Assembly (NCBI GenBank): GCA_903813345.2
Contig: CAIIXF020000011.1
Coordinates: forward strand, 19,139,754 to 19,203,753
Direction of reading: 5' to 3'
From: Owenia fusiformis
Lineage: Eukaryota > Annelida > Polychaeta > Sabellida > Oweniidae
DNA length: 64,000 bases
Shown here: piece after piece, positions 34,101-46,100 of the stretch
How positions within the stretch are numbered: the first letter of the stretch is position 1
Layout: each line of letters begins with the position of its first letter
Program-made: the position numbers and the translations under genes
Notes under the pieces: generated by a model
The model's database searches: none
Seen by the model: only the letters and a program-made list of their open reading frames with translations
What the model was told of the DNA's origin: nothing

Positions 34101-37100
34101 CTCAGTACCTGGTTAAATCAAATATCATAAAAATTACTTTTAGTCCAATTGATGGAACTTCAACTGTGACAAATCGTGAGATCCAGCATCTTGGTGGCGG
34201 TGGAGGCATAAAATCCGCTCTCAGTGCGTCATCTGCCTGAACAGGTTCTATAACTGGCATTGAGCCAGCACATTCATTCCCACCAAAGTTGATTTTAATC
34301 AGTCCATACTTTCCAAGCTGGAATGACAGCAGGTAGATTAATTAGTTCAGGATAATTTAAGGGTGTTTTGTATGTATTTATGATTGTTGCCCTTTGTACT
34401 TTCAAGTAAGCACATAGTTCAACCATGTTAATTACTTTATGAAAATTATATCACGAGTAGCATTATAATTACTGACATCAGGTAAAAAATGGCAAATTTA
34501 ATGAAAATTATAATTTTAAATGAAACATTGACTCAAAACAATAGGGGCTTTTAGTTGGCCTGTGCCTTGTGCTTATGAGATGCTCATCATGATAATTGTA
34601 ATGTCTTACCATCATTTCAGAATCTCCAGTTACAGTTGCTGAAAATGGTCCAATTTTCAGTGTAACTTTTTTATCCTGCCCCAGACGAATAGTTAATCTT
34701 CTCAATTCTACTTCGACATACTTGGTCCAGGAAGCTCTTTGTATTTCATCACCAGGAAGGTACCAATTTTTAGAGAGAACCTTTAAGGAAATGATATCTG
34801 TGTATTCCAATTCTTATAAAGTTTTTAGATTGGGCCGTGGAGGAAAAAATAGATGTAGATTCAGCTTCAGCTTCTTGGACAGAACCTTTAAGGAAATAAT
34901 ATATTTGTATACTCAAATTCTAATAGACACATCCTTAAGGGAAAAAATATCTGCGTATTCCAATTCTTAGACAGAACCTTTAAGAAAATAATATCTGTAT
35001 ATTCCATTTCTTAGACAGAACCTTTAAGAAAATAATATCTACACATTACAATTCTCAGACATATTCCAATTCTTAGACAGAACCTTTAATTGTATATTCC
35101 AATTCTTATGCAGAACCTTTAAGAAATTCCACTTCTTAGACAGAACCTTTAAGTTATATCTGCTCATTGCCATATTTAGACAGAACCTTTAAAGATTAAA
35201 GCTCGCAATAACTCACTCAGACTATAAGATGATCAAAATGGCTGCCATCTCAAAAATTACAAATTTCTTGCTTTCCTGATCTATTTAACAGAAATGTATC
35301 CAGATTTTATTACCTTGAATGGAGTCCGTGTTTTGATAATAGATCCCAGTAGTAAGTACTTGCAGTCACATTGGTGGTGGTAGCCCAGGCCATCAAGTGA
35401 CCAGTAGTGAACCTCACCCTGGGATCTGCATGTAGCATTACCTGGGGGTCAAATATTGTATGTAAATATGTTATCTTTGATAATTAAATATGAACTGTAA
35501 AACATATTAAATTTGCAGATATCTTTCATTTGCATGTATTGATTGGTATGAGTGTAAAATCTAGATCCAGGATGCCTCAAAATTATACTTCTGGTACAAA
35601 TTGAAAAATCACAAAAATGTGAGTATGCAAAAAGAAACAATATACAAATTCTTGAAAATTGCTCTTGTGAATTCAGTTTGTTTTACAGTATCCCAATCTT
35701 GTAAATTAAATAAGGTCTTTACAACTATTTTCAATGTCAAGAGTATATGCCTTGCAATTTTGGTTCCTGAAGTTGTGCTGAAGGAGAGTATTAGACATTG
35801 TTTTTGTACAAGATCGTTGTTTTGGATATAAGATTTTCCTTGTTTCTTGTGCTCTGAGATGTTTCTTTTTCTTACTATGTTTTTTTGTAATATTAGTGCT
35901 TTATGGAATTTCCCCTTTTGGTTCTTGTGCTAAAATATTGTAAAATAATTTTTTCTAATGCATAGATAGATACTAGATAGCATTGAGAAGATGTACATTT
36001 ATTTGCTTGTCTGTGATTGATATTATTTGCATGATGCGGTAAATCAGTAGATATAGCAAAAGATCATACCATAGCTGTCAATGATGAGTGTTTCGGCATT
36101 GGATGCATGGACCAGAAAGCATGCTAGGAAACTTAAAATACCTGTAAATTATAGAACAATCATATCAATCATGATTTTCAAGAATATTTTCTTCAAACAT
36201 TAAAATAAAAACTTATTCAGTATGTACTTATATGAAACAATACATCCAATATATTCAAAATATTTTCATAGATTAGACCAACAATTCCCTTTTAAAGCTC
36301 AACTTTTTAAGACATGAAAAATAATATTGGATGATTAAGCAATTTTTTCAAATTGTCACATGCCTTTAAATATTTTTAAAAACAAAGCTTACCTAAGAGG
36401 GCCATCTCTGTTGCTTAAGCAAAGCCTAGTTATTTTGAATTCTGTTGACTATGTGCTTATATACTAATCTGTCAAGTTTATCCCAACCTTGTCTTTCTTG
36501 GTTTATTGTTATATATGAGATCTAATTATGATAATTATGGTAAAAACAACCAAATGGTTTGCAATTTGCTATTTAGTATATCAGACTTACAGGGTGGTCC
36601 AAAAAATTGGAACATTTGATAATTGAACTCAAAATCGTTATTATGTCACCACCAAAAGTGGTGACATATTGTTATGGTCTCCGTTTTTTGCGACGGCGGT
36701 TGGTGGTTGGCGTCCGGCGGTTGGTGGTTGGCATCCGGCGGTTGGCGTCCGGCGTCTGTAACAATTTCTTACAACTTCCTATAACTTAACAAATACTGTT
36801 TAGACTGACTTCAATTTTTTTCTAAATCATCTACATGTTCTCAGAAGTTCAAATCTGACTTTAGATTTGACATTTGACCTTGAATGACCTTCTCAAGGTC
36901 AAAAAGGTCTTTTTTCAACTTGCTTCACATTGACTAAATTTTTTTTCAAAATCATCTACATGTTCTCAGAAATTCAAATCTGACTTAAGATTTGACATTT
37001 GACCTTCAAATCTGACTTTAGATTTGACATTTGACCTTCAATGACCTTGTCAAGGTCAAAAAAGGTCAAAAAGGTCTGTTTTCAACTTGCTTCAAATTGA

Positions 37101-40100
37101 CTAATTTTTTTTTTCAAAATCATCTACATGTTCTCAGAAATTGACATTTGACCTTCAATGACCTTCTCAAGGTCAAAAAAGGTCAAAAAGGTCTGTTTTC
37201 AACTTGCTTCAAATTGACTAAAAAAAATTTTCAAAATCATCTACGTGTTCTCAGAAATTCAAATTTGACTTAAGATTTGGCATTTGACCTTCAATGACCT
37301 TCTCAAAGTCAAAAAAGGTCAAAAAGGTCTTTTTTCAACTTGCTTCAAATTGACTAATTTTTTTTTTCAAAATCATCTACATGTTCTCAGAAATTCAAAT
37401 CTGACTTTAGATTTGACATTTGACCTTCAATGACCTTCTCAAGGTCAAAAAAGGTCAAAAAGGTCTGTTTTCAACTTGCTTTAAATTGACCAATTTTTTT
37501 TTTAAAAATCATCTACGTGTTCTCAGAAATTCAAATCTGACTTAAGATTTGACTTAAGATTTGACATTTGACCTTCAATGACCTTCTCAAGGTCAAAAAA
37601 GGTCAAAAAGGTCTGTTTTCAACTTGCTTCAAATTGACTAAAAAAAATTTTCAAAATCATCTACGTGTTCTCAGAAATTCAAATCTGACTTTAGATTTGA
37701 CATTTGACCTTCAATGACCTTCTCAAAGTAAAAAAAGGTCAAAAAGGTCTTTTTTCAACTTGCTTCAAATTGACTAAATTTTTTTTTCAAAATCATCTAC
37801 ATGTTCTCAAAAATTCAAATCTGACTTTAGATTTTACATTTGACCTTCAATGACCTTCTCAATGTCAAAAAAGGTCAAAAAGGTATTTTTTCATCTTGCT
37901 TCAAATTGACTAAATTTTTTTTCAAATCATCTAAATGTTCTCAGAAATTCAAATATGACTTTAGATTTGACATTTGACCTTCAATGACCTTGTCAAGGTC
38001 AAGAAAGGTCAAAAAGGTCTTTTTTCAACTTGCTTCAAATTGACTAATTTTTTTTTTCAAAATCATCTACATGTTCTCAGAAATTCAAATCTGACTTTAG
38101 ATTTGACATTTGACCTTTAATGACCTTCTCAAGGTCAAAAAAGGTCAAAAAGGTCTGTTTTCAACTTGCTTCAAATTGACTAAAAAAAATTTTCAAAATC
38201 ATCTACGTGTTCTCAGAAATTCAAATCTGACTTTAGATTTGACTTAAGATTTGACATTTGACCTTCAATGACCTTCTCAAAGTCAAAAAAGGTCAAAAAG
38301 GTCTTTTTTCAACTTGCTTCAAATTGACTAAATTCTTTTTTTCAAAATCATCTACATGTTCTCAGAAATTCAAATCTGACTTTAGATTTGACATTTGACC
38401 TTCAATGACCTTCTCAATGTCAAAAAAGGTCAAAAAGGTATTTTTTCATCTTGCTTCAAATTGACTAAAAATTTTTTCAAAATCATCTACATGTTCTCAG
38501 AAATTCAAATATGACTTTAGATTTGACATTTGACCTTCAATGACCTTGTCAAGGTCAAAAAAGGTCAAAAAGGTCTTTTTTCAACTTGCTTCAAATTGAC
38601 TAATTTTTTTTTCAAAATCATCTACATGTTCTCAGAAATTCAAATCTGACTTTAGATTTGACATTTGACCTTCAATGACCTTCTCAATGTCAAAAAAGGT
38701 CAAAAAGGTATTTTTTCATCTTGCTTCAAATTGACTAAATTTTTTTTCAAAATCATCTACATATTCTCAGAAATTCAAATATGACTTTAGATTTGACATT
38801 TGACCTTCAATGACCTTGTCAAGGTCAAAAAAGGTCAAAAAGGTCTGTTTTCAACTTGCTTAAAATTGACCAAATTTTTTTTTCAAAATCATCTACATCT
38901 TTTCAGAAGTTCAAATTTGACTTTACAAGTTCTCAAAAATTCAAATCTGACTTAAGTTTGAACTCATAATATTGTGAGCAACTAGGTGGTGACATTTTGT
39001 CATGTTAATGCCTTGTTTTTTCTCTAAAATGCACCAAAATTTTACTGAGTATTGTTCAATCACTTACTTATCTGATGTAGAGTTTATAGGTGCAAACAAC
39101 AAAGTTAATGCATTAAACTAGAGAATGTTTGATATGACACCCTTTCTCCTGAATTACAAGTTGAAGCCTGGGACTCAGTTTTGAAATGAAATGAACTTTG
39201 CTGTTCGTTTGATTTTATCCAAGCCATCTTGATTAAAAAATCAGCTTGAACAAACTACTTATATGTTTGCCTTGGAAGATCAAATATATGAACATATTCA
39301 ACATTATTTTACCCAAATCGATGGGTATGAAGCATATTTTGATGGCTATTGTTGGATATATTACTGATTGAATATTCTCCAGAAAGAGGCCAGGGCAGTC
39401 TGTTTTGACTGGTAAATGAACCCCCTGTAAACCATAGATGTTAATATCCTATGTCAACTAAATATGATTTTATAAAATGTGTATAGCAATCAACATGTTC
39501 ATAAACGTTTTGAAATAAAGAATACTTGAAGAAGTAGCTGCGAAATTGACAAGTGTATATTTAAGAAAAGGGGGTCATATCAAACATTGACTAGTTAAAT
39601 GCATTAACTTTGTGGTTTGCGCCTATCAACTTGACATCAGAGAGATAAGTGACTGAACTATGCTCAGTGAAATTTTGGTGCATTTTAGAGGAAAAATAAA
39701 GGTTTTGTGTTCAATTAACAAATGTTTCAATTTTTTTTGGACCACCCTGTAGAATTAACATTTACATTAACATTTGATTTGGTATTATCTAAAAAAGCAA
39801 ATTATTTGAAAATGATATTATCTGATATAGTAACATATTATAAGCAATAATTATGAGTCACTGTGATCTTTCAAGTAAAATGACATATACATTACATAAT
39901 GTACTTAATCATCTCAATGTCATAGTTATACAAGGAAAGTCTGATTGATTTGAAAGAACTATTTTAAAATTAGAATAAAAGGTATATTTTAAATTTATCT
40001 ATTTTTGGGGGTATTTATTTTATTCTATAGAATACTTCTTCTAAATCAACCTAATTTTTGTTGTATACGTACAAATGGTACAATATTGAGAGAACTAAGA

Positions 40101-43100
40101 ACATTGTGTATATGTTGGATAGAAGTTCCATTTCATTCGGAAGAATTTGTAGAAAGAAAAACAATTACACTGAAAAAAACAAATATTGTTTACTAAAACG
40201 ATTATATAGAAATAGACATTAAATAATCAGTTTTTAAAAGATGATTGTCATTTGACTTAAAAAGTGAGGTGTTTTTTATATTTGCTTCCAAAGTTAAAAT
40301 GATTCAGTTGGATAAAATGAGGCAAGTAAAGCCACTGTGACTTAAATGTTAATTACATGAACAGAAAAGGAGCTGTGCCAGTTATCATGCACATTCAAAA
40401 CATGTCTCGACACTGTTTTTCAAGTGTCATGGTTAAACTTCATTTCAGCTAGGTTCTACAATTTAGCCAACTACAAAATAAAACCAAAGATTTATGGTTG
40501 GCATCAGATATGACTCACTGGACCATGCAATTATTTCTAAAGACAGATGTTTTAAAACCATCTTGTCCTATCTATGGTTCAATGTTCATCTAACGTATAT
40601 GATTTTTGTTTATTCAACTTTAAATCAAGCTTTTCATATTTCATTTCATGCGTAAAATTCTTTATTTTATTCTCTTGAATTATTTTACATCAAAATATTG
40701 TCATATTCTTAATGTAATGCTGACTCGGCACTCTGTGTTTTCAATCTTCTTCATTCTACAACATAAAAAGTATCTTGTATGAATTACAAAGAATTTATGA
40801 TAAAGAATATTATCCCATAATTAATTTCTGTTAAGCTTATGTTAGATGTACATGCATACATGTAATATTGTACACTAACTATAATGGCAATACATTGTGC
40901 ATAAGTCAAAATACAGGGTGGGTAAATGGTATAAAATTTGAATCAAATTAGATTTAGAGTGTTGAGTGCGTACATATTTAGACAACATCATTTAGGATTA
41001 CAAACCTTCACATGTGAAATCGTCATTTCCACAAGTTTCCGCTATGGTCCTTTCGATATTGCATTTCCTCTCAGATGGGGCCAGGGTGAGATCATTTTGA
41101 CAACTCTCTCGTAAAAATTTAATCGTTCCAGCGTCTGTATTTCTAACATATTCTTCTCCACATATCCTTGTTATGTCACAGTCTGTATTTGCATCTTCAG
41201 CTGCTTTTGCAAATTCAGCAAACATTGGCTCTCTTCTTAAACCACCATTAAACACCATCCATGGGAGATCAGGAAGAGAGCAAGGCTGACATCTATAAGT
41301 GTATATTAAGTATTCATCATTATACTCGGTTGAAGCCTAAGTCACATTTGCTCTATGGCGGGTGTACAGTGAACATAGCTTCACAAAATCAATATAGAAA
41401 ATCTACATCGTACTGCTTATCCCTATATTTTATGCTGAACTTTTCTCTCAATTTTAGGAAGCTATAGCCACGTAAGGTTGTCATTGATCAAATATGATTG
41501 AGAGTATAATTTCACACAAGTTCACACAATACGCAACAATATAATTGAACAAACTTGGACAAGGGTAATATTGCTGGCCCTGTTAAAAATCTAAAAATCT
41601 AAATTCTAAAATAAGTTTATTTTAAGGGATATCCTTGTTCACATACTTGGGGTCCTCAGGATCAAACACTTGGTAGCTGTTTCCTATCATCGTCCCAGGG
41701 TTCTCCAATCCTGCAACATTAGTACCATCTCTCATTCTCCAGTCATTCTTGGCATCACCATCAAAGTTTTGACAGAGTCCATTTACCTTACTCATCCAGA
41801 ATTTGCTTAATGTGACCCTTGCGTCAGCAAAACCATCAAACTCCACCTTATACCAAAATAAAAGAAATCTTTAACATATATGAATACAGTACATATATCC
41901 CAGGCCCTACCAATTCAACGTAACTCATGAAGACAATTTTTTCTTTTCACCTATTTTGTCTACAGTTTATTTAAACCTCATTCACATTTGCTCTTCAGCT
42001 GGCTTACAGTGGGCGTAACTTCACAAAATTGATGTAGAAAATTTACATCATACTGCTTATCTCTATATTTTATGCTGGATATTTCTCTCGATTTTGGGAA
42101 GCTGTGGTGTGTCTGGGGCATTACATGTATTTCTCAAGGATCAAACAGATGTTTGATAGACTCAGACCTTAGCGCAGAAGTGAAGTCAAAGTTAGTCTGA
42201 ATATATGGTTTAATCAAAAATCACAAAAAATACTTTTAGTCCAATTGATGGAACTTCAACTGTGACAAATCGTGATGACCAGCATTTTGGTAGGGGTGGG
42301 GGCCTGAAATCAACTCTCAATGCATCCTCCCTCAGAACAGGTTTTATGATTGGCATCACGTCTGCACATTCCTTCCCACCAAAGTTGATTTTAATAAGTC
42401 CATATAGTGGAAGCTGGAAAAATAGCAGGAAGATTTAACTACTTGTAGTTTAGGATGATTTCATTAAGGTCTTTTGTGTGTACAAAAGTTACAGACAGAA
42501 CTTCAGGCTTTGGCACAGAAGTGTTTTTGACTGATTGTTGTGTTTAATACTGTATGTATGATTGTTGCCATGGTTCTATCTTTCAAAGTATAACATGAAT
42601 TGAAAACATTTGCTAAAAACAATAGGAGACTTTGGTAGTCTTGCTTCAAGACTGTGGACCAGTGGCTCTCTTTCTAAACATCACCAGTTGCTAGAGTAGA
42701 TAGTCGATGGTCTTGCAGCAAGACTAAGATTTGGGTTGGCTGTTGCCTACTACTAAAGAAACCCTCATTATGATAATTGTAATATCTTACCCTTATTTCA
42801 AAATCACCAGTTACAGATGCTGAAAATAGTCCTGTTTTCAGTGTAACTTTTTTATCTTGCCCCAGACGAATCGTTAATTTTCTCAATACTACTTCGACAT
42901 ATTTGGTCCAGGAAGCTCTTTTTATTTGGTCACCAGGAAGGTACCAATTTTTAGACAAAACCTTTAAGGAAATAATATTACTTTATTCCAAATCTTAAAT
43001 AGAACCTTTAAGAAGATAACTTCTGCATAATTTAATTTTTAGATAGAACCTTTAAGGAAATAATATATGCATATTCCAATTCTTACATAGAACCTTTAAG

Positions 43101-46100
43101 CAAATAATATCTGCATATTCCAATTCTAAGACAGAACAATTTAAGCAAATAATATCTGGATATTCCAATTCTTAGACAGAACCTTTAAGCAAATAATATC
43201 TGCATATTCCAATTCTAAGACCTTGATTGAAGAGTTTGCATGGTGGCATGATCTTAATGATATCATATTCAAAATGGCTGCCATTTCAAAAATGACATAA
43301 AGTGTTCATTAAAATCTAAGTTTTTAATTCCAAACTTAAATTATATTATTAGACTCAAGATTGAAAATCTGGAGTCTATTGTTTTTGCCTGTTTTCTTTT
43401 TATTATTCTTTTTCTTTTTCTTCTTCCTCCTAACAGATTTTCTCTCCAACTATAACATCTTACTTAATCCAACTTACTTGGTCAACTAAAGACTGTATCC
43501 GGCTTTCTGGGAAATTAGGTCAAATTTTTATCTAGGTCAAAGGTCAAGAACTAGGTCAAATCTTACATTTTCAACATTCTTCATCATATCTTCGTCAATA
43601 TTCTTCGTAACTCCTTCATCTTTTTTTCATCGTGTAGCTTAGAAAAAGGCGAATCAAAGATATGACATCAGAATTTTGATTACTCTTACCGATTTTGAGA
43701 TATGGCGTCCGAAAAGTAGGTCAGAACAAAAAATTCTCCAAATTCAACATACGAGTTATGAAATAAGTGTAGAATGATCTCAGAAATCCGAATCTGCAAA
43801 CCAAATTTGGATCAGACTTCCGGTTCGGAAGTTATGGCGTTTTGAAAGCTCAAAAATCGCTAAATTTGGTGCCTGTGTTAAGTCAATGGGAAAAAAGACT
43901 TTTTCGAAGTGTAAAATACAAGATATAGACTGGGTACAGCTTAACATAATGAATGCTTATAAAAGAAGGGGACCTCAAAATCTACATAGCTTCAAAATTT
44001 GGACACCAAAATACCTAGGTCAAAATCTAGGTCAAATTCATTGTTTTTCCTTATTTTTACGATTCTACCCTGCGTGCAGAGTCTAGTTAAACTACACTCT
44101 GCCTAGTAAAGACCATATTACAGTTTAGTAGCCCCGCCCCCACGACGGGTACCGGTGACAGTTTGGGTAAATCACTTTGACCTACGCGCCAATCAGCGAG
44201 ATTGAAAAAACATACGCCAAATGCATTCTAGTTAAATATGCGCATGTCATTGGTCAATTCCGGGGTCAACAATGACGTCAGAAGGAATGACCATATAAAG
44301 AACGTCGGTCAAATTTGGCCGACGAACATTGATTGGCGCGGTGAGTTCACAGGTTTATTTTAGTTTGAAAGAGTGAAGACGAAGCTCTCTTTTAAGAAGT
44401 GAAGTCAAACGAATGCAAAGGGTATTACGATTCTGACACTACACTTTAATAATTTACTTCAAAATTTTGTAAACAGGTAGCAAAGAGTATGCTAATAGTG
44501 TTAGCCTTTTGCCGTCAGAAAGTATTTTGACCCACTTTTGAGATATGGTGTCCGAAAAGTAGGTCAAAATAAAAAGTTCTCCAAATTTAACATATGAGCT
44601 ATGAATTAAGGGTAGAATTTTCTCAGGAATCAGAATCTTTAAACCAAATTTCGATCCAACTTCTGATTAGATAGTTATAGCGGTTTGAAGTCTCAAAAGT
44701 CGATATGATGATATCCCCATGTTAAGCCAATGTAGTCGAAGATAACATTCTTAAGAGTTGTCTAAATGTCTATATCCTAGCTGACTCAGCTTTTTCTGAA
44801 TGACTCAGCTAACAAGTATTTGGATGACTCAGCTTAAAAAAAGTTTGAAATCTGGAGTCTTAAATTGAACTTGTTCAATTTACATGTCTAGTTATTCATA
44901 TGATTAATATATTAAAAAAATGTATAAAAAAATATGATAATATTACTATCTGAAATTTTGGTAGAATAAAAGCTATCTCAAACTGTTTTTCAGACATCAA
45001 TATTTCAAAAAATGTATCCATATTTTATTACCTTGAATGGGGTCCGAGTTCTGACAGTAGATCCCAGTAGTAAGTACTTGCAGTCACATTGGTGGTGGTA
45101 GCCCAGGCCATCAAGTGACCAATAATGGACCTCACCCTGGGATCTGCATGTAGCACTACCTGGGGGTCAAATATTGTATGTAACTATGTTATCTTGGATA
45201 ATTTGAGATCTATACTGAATGTTCAATATTGTAATAGCCTTTACAACCTTTTTCAATGTCAAGAATATGATCTTGTAGTTTTGGAATGTGATTGTGGTTC
45301 CTGAAGTGGTAGTAGAGGGGAGCATTAGACATTGTTTTTTCTATAAGATCGTAGTTGAGCATAAAGAGGTTTTCCTTATTACTGGCTAGTTTGTAATATT
45401 AGTATGGGATTTCCCATCATGGCACTTACGGTAAAATATTTACATAATTTTTTTTTATGGAACGGAGAGCATTAAAAGATTTACATTTACTCATGTGTCT
45501 GTGATAGATATCACTTGATGTGACTAGATGAATAGATAAAGCAAAACACATACCATAATTGGCTATGCTGATTCGTTTAGCCTGGGATGCATGGACCAGA
45601 AAACATGCTAGAAAACTTAAAATACCTATAAATGATAGAACAATCACAGTATCATATTAGTTTATCATCAAATAGATTGAGAATATACTTGTATTTTCAA
45701 GAATATTTTCTCAAATATGTTTTCAGTGAAAATAAAAAAAAACTTGTTCAGTTTGTAATAAAGAGCTGTTTCCCAATGTTTTTTCATGTACAATTTGGAT
45801 GTACATTTCAATTTTAGATATTTTTCTTATCTTATTTTAAACCAAGATTTCTTTATTTTAATCCATGAAAAATAATATTTGAATGATTAAAAAATGTTTT
45901 TTAAAACTACTGCAAACTTACCTATTGGAGACATCCCTGTTGTTCAAATGAAACCTTGTTTCTTAGAATTTTGCTAAATACTGTCTGTTTTTATATTAAT
46001 ATAGGGATTATTAAATTAATATGCCAAGGATATCCTAACCTTGACTTTTCTTGGTTTATTGATATGGAAGGTCTATTTATGATAATAATGATAAATCAGA

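Larger units (their letters stand above)
36590..39749. mobile_element. Mariner-type MITE (~780 bp originally) interrupted by a second element
   Basis: Ends CAGGGTGGTCCAAAAAA and TTTTTTTTGGACCACCCTG are inverted and flanked by TA (36588-36589, 39750-39751). Inverted pairing resumes inside: TCTAAAATGCACCAAAATTT near 39025 pairs with its reverse complement near 39680, and so on for about 200 bp per arm. The left arm is split near 36634 by a 2.4-kb insertion. No transposase frame remains. The equivalent position in the duplicated segment (about 46146) is an empty TA site. Confidence 0.85.

Noticed and set aside
40998-41010. Further VWD2 exons beyond the AG|GTTTG site near the stop
   Set aside because: A weak donor is possible in both paralogues, but a stop follows at once in VWD2, no downstream VWD-like exon was found, and the summed exon lengths close in frame.
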